From Streptomyces sp. SLBN-118 (GTDB taxonomy: Bacteria; Actinomycetota; Actinomycetes; Streptomycetales; Streptomycetaceae), in NCBI RefSeq assembly GCF_006715635.1, contig NZ_VFNP01000002.1, forward strand, positions 2,666,001 to 2,730,000: a stretch of DNA of 64,000 nt, in the 5' to 3' direction. The position numbers and the translations under genes are program-made. This document shows positions 36,143-45,754 of this stretch, piece after piece (the first letter of the stretch is position 1; every line of letters begins with the position of its first letter). The notes below the pieces were generated by a model, which saw nothing but the letters and a program-made list of their open reading frames with translations, did no database searches and was not told the DNA's origin.

Positions 36143-37369
36143 GTGGCCGGAACAACCCCCGGGGCCAGTCCCGGAACCACACCCGGTACACCGCGCGTAC
36201 TGCGCGCCATGAACGACCGGGCCGCGCTCGATCTGCTGCTTGAGCACGGGCCCCTGTCCCGCACCAAGATAGGGAAGCTGACCGGCCTCTCCAAGCCCAC
36301 CGCGTCGCAGCTGCTCGCCCGCCTCGAATCCGCCGGGCTCGTCGTCGCCACCGGGACCACCGAGGGGCGGCCCGGGCCCAATGCGCAGCTGTACGCCGTC
36401 AACGCTCGCGCCGCCTTCGCCGCCGGGCTCGACGTGACGCCGCAGCGCATTCACGCCGCCGTCGCCGATGTCACCGGTGCCACCGTCGGGGAGTTCGAGC
36501 TGCCGACCCCGGGGCGGCGGGCCGAGAGTGTCGTACGGCAGGTCACCGAGGCGCTCGACGGGGCCGTGAAGGCCGCCGGGGTGACACGGTCCGATGTGCA
36601 CCGGCTCGTGATCGGTACGCCCGGTGCCTTCGATCCGTCCACCGGGCGGCTGCGCTACGCCTCCCACCTGCCCGGCTGGCACTCCCCCACGCTCCTCGAC
36701 GAGCTGGCCGCGGTGCTGCCCATGCCCGTCGAGTACGAGAACGACGTCAACCTGGTCGCGGTCGCCGAGCAGCGCCTGGGCGCCGCGCACGGGCACGAGA
36801 ACTTCGTGCTGCTGTGGAACCAGGAGGGCCTCGGTGCCGCCGTCGTCATCGGCGGGCGCCTCCACAGGGGCTTCACCGGCGGTGCCGGGGAGGTCGGTTT
36901 TCTGCCCGTGCCCGGCACCCCGCTGGTGCGGCAGGTGACCAAGGCCAACAGCGGCGGCTTCCAGGAGCTGGCCGGTGCCCAGGCGCTGCCCCGCCTGGCG
37001 CGCGAGTTCGGGGTCCAGGGCGTCGGTCACGGACCGCACGCCGAGGTCGCCGCCTCTCTCGTCGCGCGGGCGGCAGAGGCCGACTCGGGACCGTACCGCA
37101 AGCTGCTCGACGCCTACGCGACCGGTCTCGCGACCGGTCTGGCCTCCATGGTCGCCGTACTCGACCCCGAACTCGTCGTCCTCTCCGGCGATGTGATTGC
37201 CGCCGGCGGGGAGCCCCTGCGCGAACGCGTGCAGGCGGAGCTCACCGAACTGGCCGCACCCCGGCCCCGTCTCGTACTCGGTTCCGTACAAGAACACCCC
37301 GTCCTGCGCGGCGCGTTGGAGAGCGCGCTGGCCACGACGCGCGACGAAGTCTTCGACACCTCCCGCTGA
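36143..37369 (+). CDS. csnR: ROK-family transcriptional repressor of chitosan utilisation
   Basis: A 408-residue ROK repressor: an N-terminal winged helix (about residues 20-75, DLLLEHGPLSRTKIGKLTGLSKPTASQLLARLESAGLV) followed by the ROK sugar-kinase-like domain with VIGTPGAFDPSTGRL, the ENDVN motif and GAGEVGFLPV. Gene order with the five genes behind it matches the csnR-K cluster of Streptomyces coelicolor, where CsnR represses chitosanase and uptake genes until chitosan oligosaccharides appear. The operator in front implies autoregulation. GTG 36143 is the first codon giving a normal N terminus. Confidence 0.88.
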   Translation: MAGTTPGASPGTTPGTPRVLRAMNDRAALDLLLEHGPLSRTKIGKLTGLSKPTASQLLARLESAGLVVATGTTEGRPGPNAQLYAVNARAAFAAGLDVTPQRIHAAVADVTGATVGEFELPTPGRRAESVVRQVTEALDGAVKAAGVTRSDVHRLVIGTPGAFDPSTGRLRYASHLPGWHSPTLLDELAAVLPMPVEYENDVNLVAVAEQRLGAAHGHENFVLLWNQEGLGAAVVIGGRLHRGFTGGAGEVGFLPVPGTPLVRQVTKANSGGFQELAGAQALPRLAREFGVQGVGHGPHAEVAASLVARAAEADSGPYRKLLDAYATGLATGLASMVAVLDPELVVLSGDVIAAGGEPLRERVQAELTELAAPRPRLVLGSVQEHPVLRGALESALATTRDEVFDTSR

Positions 37370-37475
37370 TCCGTTGATCCCAACCTCCCACTGATCCCGC
37401 TGCTCCCGCTGATCCCGTCCGAAACAGCCGAAAGACCCGCCACAGCCCCACGACCCGTCACAGGGAGACTCCGCC

Positions 37476-38813
37476 ATGTCCACACGCACCCGGAAGACGG
37501 CCGCCGCGCTCGCCGCGACAGCCGCGATATCCCTGTTCGCCTCGGCTTGTACGGGCTCGAGCGACTCCGCGGCCGACGACGATCCGAACGCGAAGACGAC
37601 CATCACCTTCTGGCACGGCTGGAGCGCCCCCAGCGAGGTCAAGGCCATCCAGGAGAACGTCTCCCGCTTCGAGAAGGCGCACGGCAACATCAAGGTCAAG
37701 ATCGTCGGCAATATGACCGACGACAAGATCAACCAGGCGCTGCGGGCCGGTGGTTCGAACGCGCCGGACGTCGTGAGCTCCTTCACCACAGACAGCGTGG
37801 GCAAGTTCTGCGCCTCCGGCGCCTTCGTCGACCTCAAGCCCTTCCTGGCGAAGTCGAAGATCGACGCGACGAAGGTCTTCCACAAGCCGCTGCTCGACTA
37901 CACGCAGTTCGAGGGCAACCAGTGCTCGCTGCCGCTGCTCAATGACGCGTACGGCCTCTACTACAACAAGGACGCCTTCAAGGCCGCCGGGATCACCGCC
38001 CCGCCGAAGACCTGGAGCGAGTTCGAGAAGGCCGCCGAGAAGCTGACCAAGACCAAGGGCGACAGCTACGAGCAGCTCGGCTTCATGCCGAACTACCACG
38101 GCTACGAGACGACCCCCATGCACTACGTATCCCAGTGGGGCCCCACCTACTTCGACGCGGACGGCAAGTCCAACATCGCCAGGGACCCGGCGTTCTCGAA
38201 GATGCTGACCTTCCAGAAGGGCCTGGTCGACAAGCTGGGCGGCTTCACCAAGCTGGAGAAGTACCGCAACACCTTCGGTGACGAGTGGGGCGCCAAGCAC
38301 CCCTTCCAGACCGGTCAGGTCGCCATGCAGCTGGACGGCGAGTGGCGCCTTGGCATGGCGAAGGACGCGAAGGTGAAGTTCGAGATCGGCACGGCTCCGC
38401 TGCCCGTCGCGGACGACCAGGTCGCCGACTACGGCAAGGGCTATCTCTCCGGCACGATCATGGGCATCGCCTCCACCGGCAAGAAGCAGAACGCCGCGTG
38501 GGAGCTGGTGAAGTACATGACGACGGACACCGAGGCGGTGGTGGCCTTCGCCAACGGCATTCACAACGTGCCCTCCACGATCGAGGCGCTCACGTCGCCG
38601 AACCTCAAGATCGACCCGGAGTTCAAGACCTTCATCGCCATCGCGCAGCACCCGAAGTCCAACACCACGCCCGCCAACGTCGACGGCGGCGCGTACCAGG
38701 TGACCTTCCAGGACTTCGGCTACCAGTACGAGTCCGGGAAGGCGAGCGACCTGAAGGCCGGGCTGGACAAGACGGCCAAGCAGATCGACACCGACATCGC
38801 CAAGCAGAAGTAG
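37476..38813 (+). CDS. csnE: Chitosan-oligosaccharide ABC transporter, sugar-binding lipoprotein
   Basis: A 445-residue extracellular solute-binding protein (family 1). The signal peptide ends in the lipobox ASAC (Cys at about residue 25), so the protein is anchored outside the membrane and hands sugar to the permeases encoded next. TITFWHGWS at the mature N terminus is the typical first strand of this family, and GQVAMQLDGEWRLG is the conserved hinge segment. ATG 37476 follows GGGAG at about 7 bases. It lies 106 bases after csnR, without a terminator or a second operator in the gap, so it probably shares the csnR transcript. Confidence 0.92.
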   Translation: MSTRTRKTAAALAATAAISLFASACTGSSDSAADDDPNAKTTITFWHGWSAPSEVKAIQENVSRFEKAHGNIKVKIVGNMTDDKINQALRAGGSNAPDVVSSFTTDSVGKFCASGAFVDLKPFLAKSKIDATKVFHKPLLDYTQFEGNQCSLPLLNDAYGLYYNKDAFKAAGITAPPKTWSEFEKAAEKLTKTKGDSYEQLGFMPNYHGYETTPMHYVSQWGPTYFDADGKSNIARDPAFSKMLTFQKGLVDKLGGFTKLEKYRNTFGDEWGAKHPFQTGQVAMQLDGEWRLGMAKDAKVKFEIGTAPLPVADDQVADYGKGYLSGTIMGIASTGKKQNAAWELVKYMTTDTEAVVAFANGIHNVPSTIEALTSPNLKIDPEFKTFIAIAQHPKSNTTPANVDGGAYQVTFQDFGYQYESGKASDLKAGLDKTAKQIDTDIAKQK

Positions 38814-38828
38814 CAGAGAAGAAAGACA

Positions 38829-39770
38829 GTGACTACGCACACGCTGCGGACGAAGCGCCGGAGCTCGGCTCTGCGCACCGCGGCCTTCATGTCACCCTGG
38901 CTGATCGGCTTCAGCGTCTTCTTCGCCTACCCGCTGATCTCGACCGTCTACTTCTCCTTCATGAAGTACGACGGCTTCCGGCCCCCCGTCTTCAACGGCC
39001 TGGACAACTGGACATACGTCTTCACCGAGTACCCGATGTTCTGGCCCGCCCTGCGCAACACACTGTGGCTGGTCCTTGTGATGGTCACCTGCCGGGTCGT
39101 CTTCGGGCTCGGCATCGGACTGCTCATCACCAGGATCAAGACGGGCGCCGGGGTCTTCAGAACCCTGTTCTATCTGCCGTACCTGGCGCCGCCGGTCGCG
39201 GCGACACTCGCCTTCGTCTTTCTGCTCAACCCCGGTACCGGACCGGTCAATTCGATCCTCGACGCGATCGGACTGCCGACCCCGGGCTGGTTCACGGACG
39301 CCAGCTGGTCCAAGCCCGCGCTCACCGCTCTCGCGCTGTGGGGCATCGGCGACCTGATGGTGATCTTCATGGCCGCGCTGCTCGACGTACCCAAGGAGCA
39401 GTACGAGGCGGCGGAGCTGGACGGCGCATCGGCCTGGCAGCGCTTCCGCTTCGTCACCCTGCCGAACATCTCGCCGATCGTGATGTTCGCCGTTGTCACG
39501 GGCGTGATCCAGACCATGCAGTACTACACACAGCCGCTGGTGGCCGGAAAGGTCGCCTCCGGCATCATCGGCGGCAGCGGGCAGCAGTTCGAGCCCGGCT
39601 ACCCCGAGAAGTCGACCCTGACGCTGCCGCAGCTCGTCTACAACGTCGGCTTCCAGCGCTTCGACTACGGTGCCGCGGCCGTCATCGCTCTCGTCCTGTT
39701 CGTGCTCTCCATGGTCTTCACCGCGTTCCTGATGCGCAGGCGCGGCGGCCTCGTCCAGGTGGGTGACTGA
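38829..39770 (+). CDS. csnF: ABC transporter permease of the csn system (MalF type)
   Basis: 313 residues with about six membrane helices and the permease EAA loop (QYEAAELDGASAWQRF) that docks the ATPase. It is the first of two permeases, 15 bases after csnE. The cluster has no ATPase gene, as in other Streptomyces sugar importers that borrow the shared ATPase MsiK encoded elsewhere. GTG 38829. Confidence 0.92.
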   Translation: MTTHTLRTKRRSSALRTAAFMSPWLIGFSVFFAYPLISTVYFSFMKYDGFRPPVFNGLDNWTYVFTEYPMFWPALRNTLWLVLVMVTCRVVFGLGIGLLITRIKTGAGVFRTLFYLPYLAPPVAATLAFVFLLNPGTGPVNSILDAIGLPTPGWFTDASWSKPALTALALWGIGDLMVIFMAALLDVPKEQYEAAELDGASAWQRFRFVTLPNISPIVMFAVVTGVIQTMQYYTQPLVAGKVASGIIGGSGQQFEPGYPEKSTLTLPQLVYNVGFQRFDYGAAAVIALVLFVLSMVFTAFLMRRRGGLVQVGD

Positions 39771-39775
39771 CCATC

Positions 39776-40669
39776 ATGACCCAGATCCTCGACAAGCCCG
39801 TCTCACCGGCAAGCATTGTCGGCGAAGCCGAACGCACGGCGCGCCGCAGGACGCTGCTGCACTGGATCGCCGTGCACTCGCTGGGCGTCGCGGCCGCACT
39901 CTTCTTCGTGCTGCCCTTCGTCTTCGTCGTCCTCACCTCGCTGATGAGCGACCAGCAGGCACTCACCCGCGATCTCGTCCCGACGACCTGGGAGTGGGAC
40001 AACTACCGCCGGGTGCTGGACACTCCGGGCTTTGCGACCTGGTGGCGCAACACGCTGCTGTACGCGGGGCTCGGCACCGTTCTCACGGTGGTGTCCTCGA
40101 TCCCGGTGGCGTACGCGCTGGCCAAGTTCCGCTTCCGCGGCCAGCGGCTCGCCCTGATGCTCGTCATCTCGATGATGATGCTGCCGCCCCAGGTGGTCAT
40201 CATCCCGATGTACCTGTTCTGGGCGAAGCAGCTCGACATGGCGGGCACGCTGTGGCCGCTGATCATCCCGATGGCGTTCGGTGACGCGTTCTCGATCTTC
40301 CTGCTGCGCCAGTTCCTGCTCACCATCCCCAACGAGTATCTGGACGCGGCAAAGGTCGACGGCTGCAGCGAACTGCGCACCCTGCTCAAGGTGGTGCTGC
40401 CGATGGCCAAGCCGGGCATCGCCGCCGTAGCGCTCTTCCAGTTCTTCTACGCCTGGAACGACTACTTCGGCCCACAGATCTACGCCTCGGAGAACCCGGC
40501 TGCCTGGACGCTGAGTTACGGCCTGGAGTCGTTCAAGGGCGCGCACCACACCGACTGGAATCTGACCATGGCCGCGACCGTCCTGGTCATGGCCCCCGTG
40601 ATCCTCGTCTTCTTCTTTGCCCAGAAGGCATTCGTCGAGGGCGTCACACTGACCGGAGTGAAGGGCTAG
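39776..40669 (+). CDS. csnG: ABC transporter permease of the csn system (MalG type)
   Basis: 297 residues with six predicted helices and the EAA-like loop NEYLDAAKVDGCSELR. It starts 5 bases after csnF and completes the membrane channel with it. The C terminus (EGVTLTGVKG) is the conserved end of MalG-type permeases. Confidence 0.92.
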   Translation: MTQILDKPVSPASIVGEAERTARRRTLLHWIAVHSLGVAAALFFVLPFVFVVLTSLMSDQQALTRDLVPTTWEWDNYRRVLDTPGFATWWRNTLLYAGLGTVLTVVSSIPVAYALAKFRFRGQRLALMLVISMMMLPPQVVIIPMYLFWAKQLDMAGTLWPLIIPMAFGDAFSIFLLRQFLLTIPNEYLDAAKVDGCSELRTLLKVVLPMAKPGIAAVALFQFFYAWNDYFGPQIYASENPAAWTLSYGLESFKGAHHTDWNLTMAATVLVMAPVILVFFFAQKAFVEGVTLTGVKG

Positions 40670-40674
40670 AGACC

Positions 40675-41982
40675 ATGCTGCATTCAATCGGGGGGCAACC
40701 CCCGAACCCCCGGCAGACAAAGATTGCAGTCGTGGGTGGCGGATCCACCTATACCCCTGAGTTGATCGACGGCTTCGCCCGGCTGAGGGACACCCTCCCC
40801 ATCAGTGAACTGGTCCTCATCGACCCCGCGACCGACCGGCTGGAGCTCGTCGGTGGCCTGGCGCGACGGATCTTCGCCAGGCAGGGCCACGACGGGAAGA
40901 TCATCACCACCTCCGACCTCGACGCCGGAGTCGCGGACGCCGACGCGGTGCTGCTGCAACTGCGGGTCGGCGGACAGGCTGCCCGCAACCAGGACGAGAC
41001 CTGGCCGCTGGAGTGCGGCTGCGTCGGTCAGGAGACGACGGGCGCGGGCGGTCTCGCCAAGGCGCTGCGCACGGTCCCGGTCGTCCTCGACATCGCCGAG
41101 CGGGTGCGGCGCAGCAACCCGGACGCCTGGATCATCGACTTCACCAACCCGGTGGGCATCGTGACCAGGGCGCTGCTGCAGGCCGGCCACAAGGCCGTGG
41201 GCCTGTGCAATGTCGCCATCGGGCTCCAGAGGAAGTTCGCGGCCCTCCTCGAAGTCGCCGCCGCGGACGTCCACTTGAACCATGTGGGCCTCAACCACCT
41301 GACCTGGGAGACGGGGGTGCGGCTCGGCGGCCCGGAGGGCGAGGACGTCCTGCCGAAGCTGCTGGCCGAGCACAGTGACGCGATCGCCGACGACCTGCGT
41401 CTGCCGCGTGCGGTGCTCGACCGGCTCGGCGTCATCCCCTCGTACTACCTGCGCTACTTCTACGCGCACGACGAGGTCGTACGGGAGCTGAGGACGAAGC
41501 CTTCGCGGGCCGCCGAGGTCGCGGAGATGGAGAAGCAGCTGCTGAAGATGTACGGCGACCCGGCGCTCGACACCAAGCCCGAGCTGCTGGCCAAGCGCGG
41601 CGGTGCCTTCTACTCGGAGGCGGCCGTGGATCTCGCGGCCGCTCTCCTCGGCGGGGGCGGCAACCCGTACCAGGTCGTGAACACGGTCAACAACGGCACC
41701 CTGTCCTTCCTCCCCGACGACGCGGTCATCGAGGTGCAGGCAGCCGTCGGCGCGCAGGGCGCGACCCCGCTGCCCGTGCCCGAGCCGGACCCGCTGTACT
41801 CCGGGCTGATCACCCATGTCACGGCGTACGAGGACCTGGCGCTGGAGGCCGCCCTGCGCGGCGGCCGCGACCGTGTCTTCAAGGCGCTGCTGTCTCATCC
41901 CCTGATCGGCCAGTACGAGTACGCCGATGGGCTCACCGACAAGCTGATCGCGCACAACCAGGAGCACCTCACGTGGGCCTGA
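40675..41982 (+). CDS. csnH: GH4-family 6-phospho-beta-glucosidase-like glycosidase
   Basis: A 435-residue NAD- and metal-dependent glycosidase of family GH4. It has the dinucleotide loop VVGGGSTYTPEL (about residues 18-29), the DFTNPVGIVT segment, the metal-binding Cys in GLCN and His in GLNHLTW. In the csn cluster it probably cleaves intracellular glucosamine oligosaccharides or their phosphates after uptake; the exact substrate is not shown by the sequence. The start is 5 bases after csnG and its end overlaps csnK by 10 bases, so the operon is tightly coupled. Confidence 0.88.
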   Translation: MLHSIGGQPPNPRQTKIAVVGGGSTYTPELIDGFARLRDTLPISELVLIDPATDRLELVGGLARRIFARQGHDGKIITTSDLDAGVADADAVLLQLRVGGQAARNQDETWPLECGCVGQETTGAGGLAKALRTVPVVLDIAERVRRSNPDAWIIDFTNPVGIVTRALLQAGHKAVGLCNVAIGLQRKFAALLEVAAADVHLNHVGLNHLTWETGVRLGGPEGEDVLPKLLAEHSDAIADDLRLPRAVLDRLGVIPSYYLRYFYAHDEVVRELRTKPSRAAEVAEMEKQLLKMYGDPALDTKPELLAKRGGAFYSEAAVDLAAALLGGGGNPYQVVNTVNNGTLSFLPDDAVIEVQAAVGAQGATPLPVPEPDPLYSGLITHVTAYEDLALEAALRGGRDRVFKALLSHPLIGQYEYADGLTDKLIAHNQEHLTWA

Positions 41983-42977
41983 ACGCACGTCGGCCCGCAG
42001 AGACGAGCGTGCTCGCCATCGACGCGGGCAACAGCAAGACCGATGTGGCCTTGATCGGTGGGGACGGCGCCGTGCTCGCTGCCGCGCGCGGCGGCGGCTT
42101 CCAGCCGCCCCGGGTCGGCGTGGAGGCGGCGATCGACGCTCTGGCCGAGCCGGTCGGCCGGGCACTCGCAGAGGCGGGCGTGACGAGCGTCGTGCATGTC
42201 TCTGCCTGCCTGGCCAACGCCGATCTTCCCGTGGAGGAACGGGAGTTGGCCGAGGCCGTGCAGCGGCGCGGCTGGGGGCGTACGACCGAAGTCCGCAACG
42301 ACACCTTCGCGATCCTGCGCGCCGGTGTGGACGAGCCGCGCGGTGTCGCGGTGGTGTGCGGGGCTGGAATCAACTGCGTCGGCATGCTGCCGGAGGGCCG
42401 CACGGCACGCTTCCCGGCGATCGGCAGGATCTCCGGGGACTGGGGCGGAGGCGCGGGCCTGGCGGAGGAGGCGCTGTGGTTCGCGGCGCGGGCGGAGGAC
42501 GGGCGCGGGGAGCCGACGGCCCTGGCCCGCACGCTGCCCGCGCACTTCGGACTCGAGTCGATGTACGCCCTGATAGAGGCGCTTCACCTCGGGCACATCC
42601 CGGCGGGCCGCAAGCACGAGCTGACTCCGGTCCTCTTCACCACCGGCGCGGAGGGCGACCCGGTGGCCCGCTCGCTGGTGCACCGGCTTGCGGAGGAGGT
42701 CGTCGCGCTGTCCACGGTGGCGCTGGCCCGGCTCGATCTGCTGGACGAGGAAGTGCCGGTGCTCCTTGGCGGCAGTGTGCTGGCGGCCCGGCATCCGGAA
42801 CTCGACGAGCAGATCGGCACGTTGCTGGCGGCCAGGGCTCCGAAGGCGGTCATCGAGGTGGTCACGGCCCCACCGGTGCTCGGCGCGGCTCTGCTCGGGC
42901 TCGACCATGTGGGGGCGCCGCCGGAGGCACGCGCCCGGCTGCGCGCGTATTACGCCCAGGGCCGGACAGAGCCCTGA
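41973..42977 (+). CDS. csnK: BadF/BadG-type sugar kinase (probable glucosamine or GlcNAc kinase)
   Basis: A 334-residue ASKHA-fold kinase. The phosphate-1 motif AIDAGNSKTDVALI lies at residues 15-28, a substrate-loop Asn-Asp in VRNDTF, the phosphate-2 motif VVCGAGINC and a GDWGGGAG segment are all present. Family members phosphorylate N-acetylglucosamine or glucosamine; here the product would enter amino sugar metabolism. GTG 41973 lies inside csnH (10-base overlap). It is the last gene of the csn operon and is followed by a terminator. Confidence 0.88.
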   Translation: MGLNARRPAETSVLAIDAGNSKTDVALIGGDGAVLAAARGGGFQPPRVGVEAAIDALAEPVGRALAEAGVTSVVHVSACLANADLPVEERELAEAVQRRGWGRTTEVRNDTFAILRAGVDEPRGVAVVCGAGINCVGMLPEGRTARFPAIGRISGDWGGGAGLAEEALWFAARAEDGRGEPTALARTLPAHFGLESMYALIEALHLGHIPAGRKHELTPVLFTTGAEGDPVARSLVHRLAEEVVALSTVALARLDLLDEEVPVLLGGSVLAARHPELDEQIGTLLAARAPKAVIEVVTAPPVLGAALLGLDHVGAPPEARARLRAYYAQGRTEP

Positions 42978-43018
42978 CACTCCTGGCACGGAGTCAATAC
43001 GGCAGCGCCGTCCTCACT

Positions 43019-43053
43019 CGCCGGACGGGTTGTGAACTCGAACCCGTCCGGCG
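43019..43053 (+). terminator. Hairpin terminator of the csn operon
   Basis: A perfect 13-bp stem (43019-43031 with 43041-43053) with a 9-base loop, 41 bases after csnK. The remaining gap up to 43268 shows nothing else recognised. Confidence 0.75.
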
Positions 43054-43268
43054 CCCTGTCCACCTCTCGCCAACGGGAACCGACCAAGGTGCAGGGGCGT
43101 ATTCATGGTGGGGAGAACGGTCTGGCAGGATCCTGGATTGCTGCGACAGGAACAAGATCCAGTCAATGCTGCTGTGAATGTCGGTCACTCCGGCCATACT
43201 GCTGGCCGGGAGCAGTCTCCCGACCCGCCGGGGGGCGGGCCGACGTCAGGGACCGAGGGGGAGGTCAC

Positions 43269-44672
43269 GTGACATACCCGCCGAATGTGCGCACCGCGCC
43301 CCAGTCGGCACCGGGGCACGCGCCCGCACAGCCACCGGTCCGGCCGGCTGCCCAGCCGCCCGCACACCGCGGCGCCTGGGCCATGGGCAAGGAGCGACTG
43401 CTGACCGCGGCGACGACCGAGCCGGGGCGGCTGCAGATCATCGGGGCCGTTCTGGCCGCGCTGGTCGTGGCGTTCGGCGCGGTGACCGCGTTCGAGATCT
43501 CCGACCGCGCTTCCGCGGCCGACGATGTGGTGAGCCGCAGTCAGCCGCTGAGCGCGGACGCCGCGTCCATCCACCGCTCCCTGGCCGACGCGGACGCGGC
43601 GGCCGCCAATGGCTTTCTCGCCGGCGCCGAAGAGCCCCGCGCGATCCACGAGCGGTACGAGAAGGACATCACCGCCGCCTCCAGGCTGCTCGTCAACGCC
43701 GCGGCGAACACGGACAGTGCGACCGAGTCGGGCCGCCAGATTTCCGCTCTCAACGAGCAGCTGCCCCGCTATACGGGCCTGATAGAGCGCGCCCGCGCCA
43801 ACAACCGGCAGGGCCTGCCGCTCGGCGGCGCCTATCTGCGCTACGCCAACCTGAAGATGTCGAACGAGCTGCTGCCCGCCGCCGACAAGCTCTACCAGGC
43901 GGAGACGAAGCGCCTGGGCGAGGACAACGACGACGCACGCGACTGGCCGTTCGTCTCCCTCGGCCTGGGTGTGCTGGCGCTGGGCGCGCTCTTCTGGGCC
44001 CAGCGGCGCAACTACCGGCGTACGAACCGGATGTTCAACCACGGGCTGCTCGCCGCCACCGCCGCGTCGACCGTCGTCATGCTCTGGCTGATCGTGGGAC
44101 ACACGGTGGCCCGTGCCGAGCTGAACAACGCCATGGAGCACGGCCAGGAGTCCCTGAGGGCCCTCAACAGCTCGCGGGTACAGGCGCTGCAGGCCCGTGC
44201 CAACGAGAATCTGGCGGTCGTCTCCCGGGGCGCGGTCCTCACCCCGGACGGCAAGAACGACCAGTACGAATTCAATTACACGAACCGGATGGACGCGGTC
44301 GGTGTAGCGCTGACGTGGGCGAAGGACCTGGCTGACGACTTCGAGGGCCGCGATCCCGTCGCGAACGCCACCACGGCGGTCGCCGAGTGGCGCACCCGCC
44401 ACAAGAAGGCGCGTGAGACCGACAACGGCGGAGACTACGACAGCGCGCTGCAGCAGATCATCGGCCAGAAGGCGTCGACGGGCCAGTCGTTCGACACGGT
44501 GGACGCGGCGCTGCGCAAGGCGATCGACCATGAGCAGCGGGAGTTCACGGCGTCGGCGACCTCCGGGCGCGGCGCGCTGGACGGGCTGCCGGTCGGTGCC
44601 GCCGCACTGGCCGTGCTCGGCGCGGCGGGAGCCGTACTGGGCATCAACCGCAGGCTTTCGGAGTACCGGTGA
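43269..44672 (+). CDS. glnX: GlnX-like membrane sensor
   Basis: 467 residues with a Pro/Ala-rich cytoplasmic start, helix 1 at about residues 56-75, a large helical extracytoplasmic region (about 80-215), two closely spaced helices (about 220-238 and 258-280), a second helical extracytoplasmic region and a last helix near 440-462. This four-helix, two-sensor-domain layout and its position before a GlnH-like and a PknG gene match GlnX, which in mycobacteria passes the amino-acid signal of GlnH to the kinase PknG. GTG 43269 follows a GGGGGAGG site; the frame is open further upstream to 43032 without a better start. The stop overlaps a possible GTG of the next gene. Confidence 0.75.
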   Translation: MTYPPNVRTAPQSAPGHAPAQPPVRPAAQPPAHRGAWAMGKERLLTAATTEPGRLQIIGAVLAALVVAFGAVTAFEISDRASAADDVVSRSQPLSADAASIHRSLADADAAAANGFLAGAEEPRAIHERYEKDITAASRLLVNAAANTDSATESGRQISALNEQLPRYTGLIERARANNRQGLPLGGAYLRYANLKMSNELLPAADKLYQAETKRLGEDNDDARDWPFVSLGLGVLALGALFWAQRRNYRRTNRMFNHGLLAATAASTVVMLWLIVGHTVARAELNNAMEHGQESLRALNSSRVQALQARANENLAVVSRGAVLTPDGKNDQYEFNYTNRMDAVGVALTWAKDLADDFEGRDPVANATTAVAEWRTRHKKARETDNGGDYDSALQQIIGQKASTGQSFDTVDAALRKAIDHEQREFTASATSGRGALDGLPVGAAALAVLGAAGAVLGINRRLSEYR

Positions 44673-44683
44673 GAGGGGGCGCC

Positions 44684-45688
44684 ATGAGGGACGTGAGGAG
44701 CAGGATCCGCGGCTGGGAGGGCGTCGCGGGGATGGCGGCCGCCTGCGCGCTGACCGCCGCCGTCATACTGCTGCCGCTCTCCAGAGGTACGCAGGAGCAC
44801 GGCTCGGAGCCGGCCACCCAGGGCGTGGCCTCGGTCGTGCCAGCCAAGGACGACTGCACCAGCCCCGAGGCATCGCTTCCGTCGTCGACCGCCGGCGGAC
44901 CGGCCATCGACGCGATCGTGAAGCGCGGCAAGCTGATTGTCGGCGTCGACCAGAACAGCTACCGCTGGGGTTACCGCAATCCCGCCAGCGGCGGCCTCGA
45001 AGGCTTCGACATCGATCTCGCCCGGGCCATCGCCAAGGACATCCTCGGCAGGCCCGACGCGATCATCTTCCGCGCCATCCCGACCAACCAGCGCATACCT
45101 GCCCTCAACAACGGCACGGTGGACATCGTCGTCCGTACGATGACGATCAACTGCGCCCGCATCAAGCAGGTCGCGTTCTCCACCGCGTACTTCCAGACCG
45201 GCCAGCAGGTGCTCGCCCCCAAGGGGTCGTCGATCACCGGATACAACGGGTCGCTGTCCGGGAAGAAGGTCTGCTCGGCCGAGGGCTCGACGGCCTACGA
45301 GGCCCTGGAGAAGAACTCCTTCGGGGCGACGTTCAAGGACGCTCACGACGGGCAGGCATCGGACGAGGACCAGCTCACCGTGCCCAATCAGCTCGACTGC
45401 CTGGTGCGGCTGCAGCTGGGCCTCGTCGACGCGGTCGTCACGGACGCGGCCCTCGCGGCGGGCCAGGCCGCCCAGGACCCGGCGGTCCAGCTCAAGGGCG
45501 GCAAGCCCTTCACCACCGAGTTCTACGGCGTCGCCACCAAGCTGGGCAACGACGACCTGGTGCGCCGTGTGAACAGCGTGCTCGACGACTACCGCAAGGG
45601 CCCGTGGACGGAGGCGTACAACAAGTGGCTGGTGGCCGATCTGCCCGGGATATCCGGGCCGCCCGCGCCGAAGTACCGCACCGGCTGA
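44684..45688 (+). CDS. glnH: GlnH-like amino-acid-binding protein, membrane anchored
   Basis: A 334-residue family 3 extracellular solute-binding protein (glutamate/glutamine type): KLIVGVDQNSYRWGYRNPASGGLEGFDIDLARAIA is the classical lobe 1 opening and NNGTVDIVVRTMTI and AFSTAYFQTGQQVL the hinge region. No permease or ATPase gene is near, which supports sensing rather than transport. The N terminus has one hydrophobic helix (about residues 14-33) without a proper lipobox, so it may be anchored by an uncleaved helix. ATG 44684 has GAGAGGGGG directly ahead; GTG 44669, overlapping the previous stop, is the alternative. In the mycobacterial system GlnH senses aspartate and glutamate. Confidence 0.82.
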   Translation: MRDVRSRIRGWEGVAGMAAACALTAAVILLPLSRGTQEHGSEPATQGVASVVPAKDDCTSPEASLPSSTAGGPAIDAIVKRGKLIVGVDQNSYRWGYRNPASGGLEGFDIDLARAIAKDILGRPDAIIFRAIPTNQRIPALNNGTVDIVVRTMTINCARIKQVAFSTAYFQTGQQVLAPKGSSITGYNGSLSGKKVCSAEGSTAYEALEKNSFGATFKDAHDGQASDEDQLTVPNQLDCLVRLQLGLVDAVVTDAALAAGQAAQDPAVQLKGGKPFTTEFYGVATKLGNDDLVRRVNSVLDDYRKGPWTEAYNKWLVADLPGISGPPAPKYRTG

Positions 45689-45754
45689 AGCCCGGCACGA
45701 ACAACTAGTCCTGCAAGAAAGCAAGTCCTGCAAGGTAGAGCGGAGAGGTGATCG

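Noticed and set aside
35942..37885. 647-codon minus-strand frame over csnR and csnE
   Set aside because: It covers two well-supported genes, the operator and promoter; composition is that of an antisense frame.
43019..43053. tRNA-like T arm (GAACTCGAACCCGTCC)
   Set aside because: The arms form a 13-bp hairpin with a 9-base loop and there is no D, anticodon or acceptor stem around it; it is a terminator.
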